Positions 42,129-51,861 of a stretch of 64,000 nucleotides of DNA are shown in pieces; the stretch's first letter is position 1; each line of letters begins with the position of its first letter. The translations under genes and the position numbers were made by a program. Where the stretch lies: NCBI RefSeq assembly GCF_000520015.2, contig NZ_CP007044.2, forward strand, positions 1,674,001 through 1,738,000, read 5' to 3'. The notes beneath the pieces were generated by a model, which saw only the letters and a list, made by a program, of their open reading frames with translations, was not told the origin of the DNA and ran no database searches. The stretch is from Chania multitudinisentens RB-25 (GTDB lineage Bacteria > Pseudomonadota > Gammaproteobacteria > Enterobacterales > Enterobacteriaceae).

Positions 42129-43142
42129 ATGCGAGTACTGGGTATAGAAACATCCTGCGATGAAACCGGAATTGCAGTGTATGACGATCAGGCCGGTTTA
42201 TTAGCCAACCAATTGTACAGCCAGGTGAAACTGCATGCCGATTATGGTGGCGTGGTGCCGGAATTGGCTTCGCGCGATCACGTGCGCAAAACGGTACCGC
42301 TGATTCAGGCAGCGTTGAAAGAAGCAAATTTGGCCGCTACGGATATCGACGGTGTGGCTTACACCGCAGGGCCGGGTTTAGTAGGGGCCTTGCTGGTAGG
42401 GGCGACCGTTGGCCGTGCGTTGGCGTTTGCCTGGAACGTGCCAGCGGTGCCGGTGCATCATATGGAAGGCCATCTGTTGGCTCCGATGTTGGAAGATAAT
42501 CCACCCGCGTTTCCGTTTGTGGCACTGCTGGTGTCCGGCGGGCATACCCAGCTCATTAGCGTCACTGGCATTGGTGAATATGAATTATTGGGCGAGTCAA
42601 TTGATGATGCGGCCGGTGAAGCCTTTGATAAAACTGCCAAGCTGTTGGGGCTGGATTATCCCGGCGGCCCAATGTTGGCTAAAATGGCACAACAGGGCAC
42701 TGAAAGGCGTTTTATCTTCCCACGCCCGATGACCGATCGTCCTGGGCTGGATTTCAGCTTTTCTGGCCTGAAAACTTTTGCCGCTAATACCATTCGCTCC
42801 AACGGTGATGATGAGCAGACGCGTGCTGATATCGCCCGTGCTTTTGAAGATGCGGTGGTGGATACGTTGGCAATCAAATGCAAACGTGCGTTGGAGCAAA
42901 CCGGGTTTAAACGTTTGGTGATGGCCGGTGGCGTCAGCGCTAACCGTACATTACGCGCCAGGCTGGCGGAAATGATGAAAAAACGTGGTGGTGAAGTGTT
43001 TTACGCCCGCCCTGAATTCTGTACAGACAACGGGGCAATGATCGCTTATGCAGGGCTGATACGCTTGAAAGGCGGGGTTAACTCAACGTTGAATGTTTCT
43101 GTGCGCCCGCGTTGGCCGTTAGCGGAGTTGCCCGCGGTCTAG
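42129..43142 (+). CDS. tsaD: tRNA N6-adenosine threonylcarbamoyltransferase TsaD
   Basis: The protein has 337 residues from the ATG at 42129, with GGAAA upstream. The frame opens five codons earlier, but MRVLGIETSCDETG is the standard N-terminus. Kae1/TsaD motifs are present: VHHMEGHLLAPML (metal-binding His pair, about 111-115) and LLVSGGHTQL. With TsaB, TsaC and TsaE it makes t6A37 in tRNAs that read ANN codons. It is transcribed divergently from rpsU, the usual order in enterics. Confidence 0.99.
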   Translation: MRVLGIETSCDETGIAVYDDQAGLLANQLYSQVKLHADYGGVVPELASRDHVRKTVPLIQAALKEANLAATDIDGVAYTAGPGLVGALLVGATVGRALAFAWNVPAVPVHHMEGHLLAPMLEDNPPAFPFVALLVSGGHTQLISVTGIGEYELLGESIDDAAGEAFDKTAKLLGLDYPGGPMLAKMAQQGTERRFIFPRPMTDRPGLDFSFSGLKTFAANTIRSNGDDEQTRADIARAFEDAVVDTLAIKCKRALEQTGFKRLVMAGGVSANRTLRARLAEMMKKRGGEVFYARPEFCTDNGAMIAYAGLIRLKGGVNSTLNVSVRPRWPLAELPAV

Positions 43143-43184
43143 GCTTAGGCTACAGGCTTGCGTGCAAGCGAGGGGCGCAACCTG

Positions 43185-43206
43185 AGAGCCGAAGATCGTC
43201 GGCTCT
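43185..43206. terminator. terminator between tsaD and plsY
   Basis: AGAGCCGA (43185-43192) pairs with TCGGCTCT (43199-43206) around AGATCG, followed on the plus strand by a T-rich tract (TAACTATTTCTTTTC). It stands between the convergent tsaD and plsY genes. Confidence 0.7.
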
Positions 43207-43209
43207 TAA

Positions 43210-43839
43210 CTATTTCTTTTCTTGTTCCGCAGGTGCTTCTTTCTTCTTACGGGATTTCCCCCAGATCCTGCCTTCCTGACCACGCCACAAACGCTGAATA
43301 TTGTCGTGATGGCGCATCAGGATCAGACAGGAAAGCATGGCGACCGGAAAGGTAAATTGGGGTTTAAACCACCAGACATAAAATGGTGCGATCAGGGCAC
43401 TGACAATCGCCCCCAACGACGAATAGCCGCTCAACAGCACGGTGAGCAGCCAGGTACCGGTCATCAGGCCCGTCAGATCCCAGCCAATCGGGGCAATGGC
43501 ACCAAAGGCGGTAGCAACGCCTTTGCCGCCGCGAAAATGGAAGAACACCGGATAAATGTGACCAAGGCAGGCGGCGATCGCTGTCAACCCAAGATACAAC
43601 GGTGGAACGTTCAGCGCGTAGGCCAGCCAGACAGGTAACATTCCTTTCAGAATATCAAATATCAACACCGTGGCTGCCGCGAGACGGCCGCCGAGACGCA
43701 GAACGTTAGTTGCCCCTGGATTCCCTGATCCAGATGTACGCGGATCTGGTAGCCTGGCGATCCGGCAAACCAGGATCGCGCTGGAAATTGAGCCACACAG
43801 ATACGCGAAGATAATCATGCCAAGCGCGGTAGCACTCAT
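43210..43839 (-). CDS. plsY: glycerol-3-phosphate acyltransferase PlsY
   Basis: The protein has 209 residues from the ATG at 43839; the open frame extends upstream, but those residues do not resemble PlsY. About five membrane helices, and the family motifs GSISSAILVCR, SGNPGATNVLR and FFHFRGGKGVATAFG (the acyl-phosphate and glycerol-phosphate sites). It transfers an acyl group from acyl-phosphate to glycerol 3-phosphate in the inner membrane. The C-terminus is lysine-rich (RKKKEAPAEQEKK). It is divergent from folB. Confidence 0.97.
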   Translation of the reverse strand: MSATALGMIIFAYLCGSISSAILVCRIARLPDPRTSGSGNPGATNVLRLGGRLAAATVLIFDILKGMLPVWLAYALNVPPLYLGLTAIAACLGHIYPVFFHFRGGKGVATAFGAIAPIGWDLTGLMTGTWLLTVLLSGYSSLGAIVSALIAPFYVWWFKPQFTFPVAMLSCLILMRHHDNIQRLWRGQEGRIWGKSRKKKEAPAEQEKK

Positions 43840-43946
43840 AACGCGGTTCCGTTCAATAATGGTCGTTTTACTCGCAATATCCATGGATAATACGCACATT
43901 CCGCTGGAAGTGGTATCCGGCAAAGCCAAAAACTGAGAATGACGTG

Positions 43947-44306
43947 ATGGATATCGTATTTATTGAAGAGCTCACGGTGATCACCACCATTGGCGTTTAC
44001 GACTGGGAACAAACTATTCAACAGAAGCTGGTGTTCGATATCGAAATGGGCTGGGATAACCGCCAAGCCGCAGCCAGCGACGATGTGAACGACTGTCTGA
44101 GCTATGCCGATATCAGCGATGCCATTATTCAGCATGTGCAACCGAACCGTTTTGCGCTGGTTGAACGGGTGGCGGAAGAGGTATCCGAAATATTGCTCCA
44201 GCGCTTTAAATCTCCATGGGTCCGTATTAAGGTCAGCAAACCTGGGGCGGTTGCGCATGCCAGCCGGGTAGGTGTGATTATCGAGCGCGGTACGCGCCCT
44301 GCCTGA
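43947..44306 (+). CDS. folB: dihydroneopterin aldolase FolB
   Basis: The protein has 119 residues from the ATG at 43947; a GTG sits one codon earlier. It is near-identical in layout to E. coli FolB: MDIVFIEELTVITTIGVYDWEQ, LVFDIEMGWDN, CLSYADISDAI, FALVERVAEEV and the C-terminal KPGAVAHASRVGVIIERG. It cleaves dihydroneopterin to 6-hydroxymethyl-dihydropterin and glycolaldehyde in folate synthesis, and epimerises its substrate. It is divergent from plsY and followed by its own terminator. Confidence 0.98.
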   Translation: MDIVFIEELTVITTIGVYDWEQTIQQKLVFDIEMGWDNRQAAASDDVNDCLSYADISDAIIQHVQPNRFALVERVAEEVSEILLQRFKSPWVRIKVSKPGAVAHASRVGVIIERGTRPA

Positions 44307-44342
44307 TTGAGCACTATTCAGGTTGTGCTACTACGATTTTTT

Positions 44343-44374
44343 AAGCGGCAACGTCATAAACACAGCCGCTTTTT
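44343..44374 (+). terminator. terminator after folB
   Basis: AAGCGGC (44343-44349) pairs with GCCGCTT (44365-44371) around a 15-nt loop, followed by TTT. It lies 37 nt after the folB stop and 100 nt before uppP. Confidence 0.75.
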
Positions 44375-44475
44375 ATGTTTATACCCTTTTATCTTTTCAA
44401 ACCGTGGTGGGGTTGGCCGCAGTGTGAAAGTGGTGGGGTATGTCGTGTTAAATTTGAAATAGGGTAAACAGTTTC

Positions 44476-45300
44476 ATGGCTGACATGCATTCATTGTTTG
44501 TGGCGTTTGTTTTAGGGGTGGTTGAAGGGTTAACCGAATTCCTGCCGGTTTCTTCCACTGGGCATATGATTATTGTGGGCGAGTGGCTGGGATTTACCGG
44601 GGATAAGGCCAAAACGTTTGAAGTGATCATCCAACTGGGCTCGATTTTAGCGGTGGTTGTGGTGTTCTGGCGCCGCCTGTTCGGCCTGATTGGTATTCAT
44701 TTTGGCGGGAAGCCGGTGGAGCATGATGGGCAAAGCACTGGGCACCTGAAACTGGGCCATATTCTGTTGGCTATGATCCCGGCGGTGGTGCTGGGGTTGC
44801 TGTTCCACGATGTGATCAAATCACTGTTTGAACCGAAAAATGTGATGTATGCCCTGGTCGCGGGCGGTGTGCTGCTGTTGGTGGCTGAATGGCTGAAACC
44901 GAAAAATCCGCCTGCGGTTGGGTTGGATGACATTACTTATCGGCAGGCATTTGCGATCGGGTGTTTTCAGTGCCTGGCGCTGTGGCCGGGTTTTTCCCGT
45001 TCAGGCTCCACCATTTCTGGCGGCATGCTGGTGGGGGTGAGCCGTTACGCGGCGTCTGAGTTTTCTTTCATTCTGGCGGTGCCGATGATGATGGGGGCCA
45101 GCGGCCTGGATCTGTACAAAAGCCTGCATTTCTTGACCTTGGGCGATTTACCGATGTTTGCCGTCGGCTTTCTGACCGCTTTTGTGGTGGCGCTGATCGC
45201 GATTAAAACCTTCCTACAACTGATCAAGCGTATTTCGTTTGTGCCGTTTGCCATCTACCGTTTTATCGTGGCTGCTGTGGTCTACATGGTGTTTATGTAA
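44476..45300 (+). CDS. uppP: undecaprenyl-diphosphatase UppP (BacA)
   Basis: The protein has 274 residues with about eight membrane helices. Catalytic motifs are intact: the (E/Q)xxxE-type VVEGLTEFLPVSSTGHMIIV (about 15-34) and the PGxSRSG motif, here LWPGFSRSGSTISGGML (about 173-189). It recycles undecaprenyl diphosphate to the monophosphate for wall and O-antigen synthesis, and gives low-level bacitracin resistance. Confidence 0.98.
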   Translation: MADMHSLFVAFVLGVVEGLTEFLPVSSTGHMIIVGEWLGFTGDKAKTFEVIIQLGSILAVVVVFWRRLFGLIGIHFGGKPVEHDGQSTGHLKLGHILLAMIPAVVLGLLFHDVIKSLFEPKNVMYALVAGGVLLLVAEWLKPKNPPAVGLDDITYRQAFAIGCFQCLALWPGFSRSGSTISGGMLVGVSRYAASEFSFILAVPMMMGASGLDLYKSLHFLTLGDLPMFAVGFLTAFVVALIAIKTFLQLIKRISFVPFAIYRFIVAAVVYMVFM

Positions 45301-45306
45301 ACTGCC

Positions 45307-45343
45307 GCACTGCACCTTGATGCGTTGTTTCGGGGTGCAGTGC
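45307..45343 (+). terminator. stem-loop terminator between uppP and cca
   Basis: GCACTGCACC (45307-45316) pairs perfectly with GGTGCAGTGC (45334-45343). A T-run (TTTTTT at 45353-45358) follows after 9 nt. It separates the convergent uppP and cca genes. Confidence 0.75.
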
Positions 45344-45356
45344 AATGTCGGGTTTT

Positions 45357-46592
45357 TTAGACCGGTGGTTCCTGCCTTTTTTTCCACTCAGCCAATGCCT
45401 GTTGGCGGCGGCGTTTGAGTTCATCGCGGATTGCCTGCCCTTGTAAACCACTTGCTACCACCTCTTTTACCGAGATTGCGTTGGCGACCTGATACGCTTG
45501 GCGCAGGTAATCACCTTGTGGGTAGGGACTGTTTTCAAAACCGGTGCGGCCACGGGCATCGGCTTCGCTGCTGAGGATCATCTGTTCCAACCGTTGGGGC
45601 TTGCGCCACACATCGATGGCATCAAACAGCTTCAGCAGTGTTTCCGGGCGCAGTTTATTGACCGTGTGGATCAGATCGTGGAACTCAGCCACCAGTTTTG
45701 CCAATTCACGCACTGGATTAGGCACGCGTAGCCGTTGGCACAGGGTTTCAACCAGTTTCACCCCCGCAGGCCCATGGCCGTAGTGATGGGGCCATAAATC
45801 CTGCGGCGTGATGCCTTTACCAAGATCGTGGCAGAGTGCCGAGAAACGAATATCCACTTCCGGGCTGAGCTGGGCTGCGATGGCCAACGTCATCAGGGTA
45901 TGCACACCGGTATCGATTTCCGGGTGCCACTTTTCGGGGGCTGGCACGCCAAACAGTGCGTCAATTTCTGGGAAGAGCACTTTCAGTGCGCCACAGTCGC
46001 GCAAAACCTGGAAGTAAACCTGTGGGCTCTGGCTCTGTAACGCCTTTTCGGTTTCTTTCCAGGCGCGTTCTGCCACCAGTGCCGCCAGCTCACCGCTTTC
46101 TGCCATCTGTCGCATGAGCGTGTTGGTTTCTGGGGCGATGGTAAAACCCAGGTGGGCAAAGCGGGCTGCGAAACGTGCCACGCGCAGCACGCGCAAGGGA
46201 TCTTCACCAAAGGCTGCGGAGACATGGCGCAAAATCCGTGCTTCAAGGTCGGCTTTGCCGTGGTAGGGATCGATCAATTCGCCATCTTCACTGCGTGCTA
46301 TAGCGTTAATCGTGAGATCGCGCCGTAGCAGGTCTTCTTCCAGAGTGACATCCGGCGCGGCATAACAGGTAAACCCGGTGTATCCCTGGCCTGATTTACG
46401 CTCCGTTCTTGCCAGCGCATACTCTTCATGGGTTTCTGGATTGAGGAATACCGGGAAGTCTTTACCAACCTGTTGATAACCGCGCGCCAACAGATCGGCA
46501 GGTGTGGCCCCGACTACCACCCAATCGCGATCGAACACTGGGATATTGAGCAGGCTGTCACGGACGGCACCGCCGACCAGATAAATCTTCAC
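45357..46592 (-). CDS. cca: multifunctional CCA tRNA nucleotidyltransferase
   Basis: The protein has 411 residues. The N-terminal nucleotidyltransferase has GGAVRDSLL, the acidic DRDWVVVGA pair and the RRDLTINAIA segment. A C-terminal HD domain (FSALCHDLGKGITP, about 250-263) gives the phosphatase and phosphodiesterase activities of the enterobacterial enzyme. It adds and repairs the 3' CCA of tRNA. It is convergent with uppP; a 111-bp gap separates it from ygiM. Confidence 0.98.
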   Translation of the reverse strand: MKIYLVGGAVRDSLLNIPVFDRDWVVVGATPADLLARGYQQVGKDFPVFLNPETHEEYALARTERKSGQGYTGFTCYAAPDVTLEEDLLRRDLTINAIARSEDGELIDPYHGKADLEARILRHVSAAFGEDPLRVLRVARFAARFAHLGFTIAPETNTLMRQMAESGELAALVAERAWKETEKALQSQSPQVYFQVLRDCGALKVLFPEIDALFGVPAPEKWHPEIDTGVHTLMTLAIAAQLSPEVDIRFSALCHDLGKGITPQDLWPHHYGHGPAGVKLVETLCQRLRVPNPVRELAKLVAEFHDLIHTVNKLRPETLLKLFDAIDVWRKPQRLEQMILSSEADARGRTGFENSPYPQGDYLRQAYQVANAISVKEVVASGLQGQAIRDELKRRRQQALAEWKKRQEPPV

Positions 46593-46703
46593 GGTTTAAC
46601 TCCTGAATAGGTTTAATAACTCGGTAGGTCAAATGGTATGAATTGAGAGGCAGATGCACAAACCTTCTGAAAAGGGCACCCGCAGGTGCCCACACGGGGG
46701 AGG

Positions 46704-47321
46704 TCAGTTCATCCAGCGATTATTCCTACGGCGTGGAACCAGACGCGGCAACAGTAAGCCAAGCAGTAAACCAGCTCCCGCAACGCCGCCGCCATACATG
46801 AACCATTGCAGAATAATGGTGCGCTGTTTGTCGTCAAGTTGCAGATTAACCGCACTTACCTTCTTTTGAGCCACAACCAGTTGATTTTTCAGATCCTGGT
46901 TTTCCTGCCGCAAGCCGTTGATGGTACTGTCGCTGGCAGCCACTTTTTGCTGCATTTCGGCCGTGCGCTGGTTCCAGCTATTGTCGATATTGGCCAGTTT
47001 GTCGGTCAGAACTTTCACCTGTTGCTCCAGCTCTGGCACTTGAGTTCGCAGGCTAGGCGTCTGGCTTAGTTGGTCCAGTTGGATCCACACGGTGCGCCCT
47101 TTGGAATCACGGATCTGGCCGTAGCTGTTGTTTTCGTTCACGCTCAAGAGGGTGACTTCCTCACCGGCGTTCAAGGTGCCAACAATACGATATTGGGTCC
47201 CTGGGCCGCTGTGGACGTAAGTATTTAATTCATCGGAGATATAGCGTTTATCTTCGGCATGTGCGCCCCAAGTGATGCTGAAGCTCAGCATGGCAAGGTA
47301 AATCAGGCGTAATTTCTGCAT
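46704..47321 (-). CDS. ygiM: SH3-domain membrane protein YgiM
   Basis: The protein has 205 residues: signal peptide (1-22, ending GAHA), a bacterial SH3 domain (about 28-90; YISDELNTYVHSGPGTQYRIVGTLNAGEEVTLLSV), a coiled coil (about 95-165) and a C-terminal membrane helix (about 172-193) with a basic tail RRRNN. The domain plan matches the TIGR04211 family. The exact role is unknown; it is likely held in the inner membrane with its SH3 part in the periplasm. It lies beside cca, as in E. coli. Confidence 0.93.
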   Translation of the reverse strand: MQKLRLIYLAMLSFSITWGAHAEDKRYISDELNTYVHSGPGTQYRIVGTLNAGEEVTLLSVNENNSYGQIRDSKGRTVWIQLDQLSQTPSLRTQVPELEQQVKVLTDKLANIDNSWNQRTAEMQQKVAASDSTINGLRQENQDLKNQLVVAQKKVSAVNLQLDDKQRTIILQWFMYGGGVAGAGLLLGLLLPRLVPRRRNNRWMN

Positions 47322-47587
47322 GAGTTCATCGTTTCTGAGTGAATTAATAGACCGATAGTAGAGCGTTCAGCCTGATGGTGCAACGCTATCGCCGTCATAC
47401 TGCAAGTTACCGGTGTGTTGCGCCATGTTTTACAGCGTAATCGCTTTTTTCTGTAGTCAACCGCGTCAAGTCAAGGGGAATCGCGGTAAGATAATCGCCA
47501 TTGTGCGCTAGCGGATAGCGTGTGGCTGGCTGACTCTGTCGCTGTGCAAGTTCACGTGAATGCCTAACCTATTGGTGTAAAAGAAAT

Positions 47588-48895
47588 ATGAGTGTTGAAA
47601 TCGAACTGAAGTTTATTGTTTCCCCAGAAGCGGCGGCCACATTCCCTGCGCGGCTAGCGGCCTGGCCGCATCAGCATGAAGCGCCGCAGAAGCTGACCAA
47701 TATTTATTTCGAAACCGCCGATAACTTCCTGCGCAGCCATGATATGGGGCTGCGTATTCGTGGTTACGACGGCAGCTATGAAATGACGATTAAAACCGCG
47801 GGTTCGGTGGTTGGGGGGTTGTATCAGCGGCCAGAATACAACGTTGCCATTAGCAAGCCGGTGTTGGCACTGAAAAAATTTCCGGCAGATATCTGGCCGC
47901 AGGATTGCAAACTGGCCCAATTACAAAAGGCGCTGCAACCGTTGTTCCGCACCGATTTTGTGCGTGAAAAGTGGGTGGTCACTCACGGTGTAAGCGAGAT
48001 TGAAATTGGGTTCGATCAGGGAGAGGTTTGCGCGGGTGAACTTAAAGAAGTGCTCTGTGAAGTGGAGTTGGAGCTGAAAAAAGGGGAAACCCGCGATTTA
48101 CTGGCGTTGGCAGCCGCCCTGGCGGAACAGGGGGGATTACGCCAAGGAAACCAAAGTAAAGCGGAGCGCGGATATCATCTGGCGCAGGGTAATGCGATGC
48201 GCGAGTGTCGTCCATTGGCGGTGTTGAAACCGGCGGCCAAATCCACCGTGGAACAAGGCATGGTGGCGGCTTTTGAGCTGGCGCTGAGCCATTGGCAGTA
48301 TCACGAAGAACTGTGGTTACGTGGCGACCAACAGGCACGCCGTGCGGTCGTTGAAGCTATTGCGCTGATTCGCCAGGCATTGGTGATTTTTGGTGGTTTG
48401 GTGCCGCGCAAGGCCAGTGCCGAGCTGCGTACTCGCTTAACGGTGTTAGAACCCTTGTTGGATGACAAAAATACGGAGCCACAGGCTCTGTGCTACAGCG
48501 CGGAGTACCTGCAATGTAAGTTGGCGCTCACATCATGGTTGGTCACTGGCGCATGGCAACCCTTTATTGATGCCAAAGCACAAGCCAAACTGAGCGGTTC
48601 GTTCAAGCGTTTCAGCGATATCATGCTGGGGCGCAGCGCTGCTGAATTGAAAGAAGCCTTTGCAGGTTCCCTGAACACAGATGAATATCAGGAACAATTG
48701 CCGCGTTTGACGCGCCAGGTATTGGCGTTCATTCTGCTTTCCGGTGCTTACCCAGACAGTGAAACCGTGCCGTATATCGATAGCTGGCGTGAGCTGCAAC
48801 GGGCGGTCGCGGAGCGCCGTCAAGGGTGGTATGAAGCCAGCCGCAAGCAGGCTTTGTTACAGGCGCCATTCTGGTTGAATGGTGCAGTGCGTTAA
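47588..48895 (+). CDS. ygiF: inorganic triphosphatase YgiF (CYTH and CHAD domains)
   Basis: The protein has 435 residues. The N-terminal CYTH domain starts with the signature EIELKF (residues 4-9) and continues with NIYFETADNFLRSHDMGLRIR, acidic and basic residues lining the triphosphate tunnel. The C-terminal CHAD domain (about 220-430) is helical. E. coli YgiF hydrolyses inorganic tripolyphosphate. It precedes glnE by 40 nt, as in other enterics. The 266-bp gap before it (47322-47587) holds its promoter region and nothing else recognised. Confidence 0.95.
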   Translation: MSVEIELKFIVSPEAAATFPARLAAWPHQHEAPQKLTNIYFETADNFLRSHDMGLRIRGYDGSYEMTIKTAGSVVGGLYQRPEYNVAISKPVLALKKFPADIWPQDCKLAQLQKALQPLFRTDFVREKWVVTHGVSEIEIGFDQGEVCAGELKEVLCEVELELKKGETRDLLALAAALAEQGGLRQGNQSKAERGYHLAQGNAMRECRPLAVLKPAAKSTVEQGMVAAFELALSHWQYHEELWLRGDQQARRAVVEAIALIRQALVIFGGLVPRKASAELRTRLTVLEPLLDDKNTEPQALCYSAEYLQCKLALTSWLVTGAWQPFIDAKAQAKLSGSFKRFSDIMLGRSAAELKEAFAGSLNTDEYQEQLPRLTRQVLAFILLSGAYPDSETVPYIDSWRELQRAVAERRQGWYEASRKQALLQAPFWLNGAVR

Positions 48896-48935
48896 TTTCC
48901 ATCGGCCTGCCAGGCCATAAAACAGGTCATTCACT

Positions 48936-51773
48936 ATGTTGCCACTCTCTGCTGAGTTACAGGTTCAGGCACAAAACATCGTGCAGCGATTTCAGGAAGC
49001 TCACGGTGCCGGGGGGCTGCTCAGTTCAGAGGAACAGGCGGTCTTGGCATCAAGCGATTTTGTCAGTGACATGTTACTCGGCCACCCCGCATGGCTGGAA
49101 AGATTACGCCAGCAACCGCCGGTGGCGGGGGAGTGGCAACATTATGCGGCCTGGTTGCAGGATGAGCTCGAAGAGGTGTGTGACGAAGCGCAGTTGATGC
49201 GGGTCTTGCGCCTGTTCCGCCGTGAAAGCCTGGTACGGATAGCCTGGGCGCAAGCGCAGCAACGGTGTACCACGGAGGAAACGCTGCAACAATTGAGCGT
49301 GTTGGCAGAAACCTTGATTGTCAGCGCCCGCGACTGGTTATATCAAACCTGTTGCCGTGAATGGGGAACCCCCTGTAACGCCAATGGGGTGCCACAGCCA
49401 TTATTGATTCTGGGAATGGGCAAGCTGGGCGGCGGTGAACTGAATTTCTCCTCGGATATTGACCTGATCTTCGCCTACCCGGAAAACGGCCAGACGCAAG
49501 GCGGCAGGCGTGAACTGGATAATGCCCAGTTCTTTACCCGTTTGGGGCAGCGCCTGATTAAAGTGTTAGATCAGCACACCATTGATGGTTTTGTTTATCG
49601 GGTGGATATGCGCCTGCGGCCCTTCGGCGACAGCGGCCCGTTGGTGATGAGCTTTGCCGCGCTGGAAGATTACTATCAAGAGCAAGGGCGTGATTGGGAA
49701 CGCTACGCGATGGTGAAAGCCCGCCTGATGGGGGGAGCTGAAGATCCCTACAGCCAGGAACTGCGTAACACTCTGCGGCCATTTGTTTTCCGCCGTTATA
49801 TTGACTTCAGCGTTATCCAATCACTGCGCAATATGAAAAGCATGATTGCCCGTGAAGTCCGGCGGCGTGGGTTGAAAGACAATATCAAACTGGGGGCCGG
49901 TGGTATCCGGGAAATTGAATTTATTACCCAGGTATTCCAACTGATCCGGGGCGGGCGTGAACCCAGCCTGCAAGGGCGCTCATTGCTGCCTACGTTGCAG
50001 GCCGTGGGCGAACTGGGGCTGCTGGCACCACAACAGGCGGCTTCTCTGAGCACCAGCTATCTGTTCCTGCGGCGGCTGGAAAACCTGTTGCAGGCAATAG
50101 CCGATCAACAGACACAAACCTTGCCGCAGGATGCATTGGATCAGGCTCGTCTGGCTTGGGCAATGGCTCAGCCTGATTGGCCATACCTGCTGGCTGCGCT
50201 GGAAGATCATATGCAACAGGTGCGTGCGGTATTTGATGACTTGATCGGCGACGATAGCCCAGACGTTGGCGAAGATCCCCACTATCAGCACTATTGCAGC
50301 CTGTGGCAGGACGCCCTGGAAGAAAACGAACTGGCTCCGCTGACGCAGCATCTTGGTGAAGAGGCGCGCCGCCAAGTACTGCGCACCATCGCTGAATTCC
50401 GTCACGATGTTGACAAACGCACCATCGGCCCGCGTGGCCGCGATGTGTTGGATCACCTGATGCCGCGCCTGTTGGCAGAGGTCTGCCCGCGCAGCGACGC
50501 TCCTACCGCGCTGGCACGCCTGACACAGCTATTATTGAGTATTGTTACCCGCACTACCTACCTGGAATTGCTGGTGGAATACCATGCAGCCCTCAGCCAT
50601 TTAATTCGCCTGTGCGCCGCCTCCCCGATGATCACCAGCCAGTTGGCACGTTACCCGCTGTTGCTGGACGAACTGTTAGACCCCGCCACGCTGTACCAGC
50701 CGGTGGCGCTGGAAGCTTATCGCAGTGAACTGCGTCAGTATCGCCTGCGGGTGCCAGAAGATGACGAAGAGCAGCAGTTGGAAGCGCTGCGGCAGTTCAA
50801 GCAGGCGCAGCAGTTGCGCATTGCCGCTGGAGATATTGCCGAAGCGTTGCCGGTGATGAAAGTGAGCGATCACTTAACTTATCTGGCAGAAGCCATCATT
50901 GATGCGGTGGTGCAGCAGGCGTGGAATGATATGGTCGCACGCTACGGCCAACCGACGCATCTGCATGAACGGGAAGGGCGTGGTTTTGCGGTGATTGGCT
51001 ATGGCAAGCTGGGGGGATGGGAACTGGGCTACAGTTCCGATCTCGATCTGGTATTCCTGCTTGATTGCCCGCCGGAAGCGATGACCGATGGCGCTCGCTG
51101 TATTGATGGCCGTCAATTCTATCTGCGTTTGGCGCAACGCGTAATGCACCTGTTCAGCACACGTACCTCTTCCGGCATTCTCTACGAAGTGGATGCGCGG
51201 CTGCGCCCTTCTGGTGCGGCCGGGATGCTGGTCAGCACCGTTGAGGCTTTCGCTGATTACCAACACCACGAGGCTTGGACCTGGGAGCACCAGGCGCTGG
51301 TGCGGGCGCGCATTGTGTATGGCGATCCCGCGTTGCATCAGCAGTTTGAGGCGATCCGCCGCGAGATCTTGTGCAAAGCGCGTGAGGGGGAAAAACTACA
51401 GCAGGAAGTACGCGAAATGCGTGAGAAAATGCGCAACCATTTGGGTAATAAACAGCGCGAACTGTTTGATATCAAAGCGGATGAAGGGGGGATCACCGAT
51501 ATTGAGTTTATCGCTCAATATCTGGTGTTACGCTATGCGGCTCTTGAACCGCGCCTGACGCGCTGGTCGGATAACGTGCGCATTTTTGAACTGATGGCTA
51601 ATTACGACATCATGCCAGAAGAGGAAGCGCGTGCATTGACACAGGCTTACGTCACCATGCGCGATGAAATCCACCATCTGGCCCTACAGGAACATTCCAG
51701 TAAGGTCAGCAGCGAGCAGTTTACTGCTGAACGCCATCAGGTGCGCGTCAGTTGGGAAAAATGGCTAGGTTAA
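48936..51773 (+). CDS. glnE: glutamine synthetase adenylyltransferase/deadenylase GlnE
   Basis: The protein has 945 residues, the usual GlnE length. It carries two nucleotidyltransferase domains with matching motifs: GMGKLGGGELNFSSDIDLIF (about 165-184) for deadenylation and GYGKLGGWELGYSSDLDLVF (about 688-707) for adenylylation, each followed by a helical regulatory domain. It tunes glutamine synthetase by adding or removing AMP, under PII control. Confidence 0.99.
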   Translation: MLPLSAELQVQAQNIVQRFQEAHGAGGLLSSEEQAVLASSDFVSDMLLGHPAWLERLRQQPPVAGEWQHYAAWLQDELEEVCDEAQLMRVLRLFRRESLVRIAWAQAQQRCTTEETLQQLSVLAETLIVSARDWLYQTCCREWGTPCNANGVPQPLLILGMGKLGGGELNFSSDIDLIFAYPENGQTQGGRRELDNAQFFTRLGQRLIKVLDQHTIDGFVYRVDMRLRPFGDSGPLVMSFAALEDYYQEQGRDWERYAMVKARLMGGAEDPYSQELRNTLRPFVFRRYIDFSVIQSLRNMKSMIAREVRRRGLKDNIKLGAGGIREIEFITQVFQLIRGGREPSLQGRSLLPTLQAVGELGLLAPQQAASLSTSYLFLRRLENLLQAIADQQTQTLPQDALDQARLAWAMAQPDWPYLLAALEDHMQQVRAVFDDLIGDDSPDVGEDPHYQHYCSLWQDALEENELAPLTQHLGEEARRQVLRTIAEFRHDVDKRTIGPRGRDVLDHLMPRLLAEVCPRSDAPTALARLTQLLLSIVTRTTYLELLVEYHAALSHLIRLCAASPMITSQLARYPLLLDELLDPATLYQPVALEAYRSELRQYRLRVPEDDEEQQLEALRQFKQAQQLRIAAGDIAEALPVMKVSDHLTYLAEAIIDAVVQQAWNDMVARYGQPTHLHEREGRGFAVIGYGKLGGWELGYSSDLDLVFLLDCPPEAMTDGARCIDGRQFYLRLAQRVMHLFSTRTSSGILYEVDARLRPSGAAGMLVSTVEAFADYQHHEAWTWEHQALVRARIVYGDPALHQQFEAIRREILCKAREGEKLQQEVREMREKMRNHLGNKQRELFDIKADEGGITDIEFIAQYLVLRYAALEPRLTRWSDNVRIFELMANYDIMPEEEARALTQAYVTMRDEIHHLALQEHSSKVSSEQFTAERHQVRVSWEKWLG

Positions 51774-51861
51774 CCAGTAATATATGCAGTTTTTCCGGTT
51801 ATTATCGGCCGCTATGATAATATCTGCCCAATCTATTTTATGACTTGTTTGGAGCCCTTGG

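Noticed and set aside
41854..42327. 157-codon minus-strand frame crossing the rpsU-tsaD gap
   Set aside because: Covers a conserved divergent promoter region and the start of tsaD; no family match.
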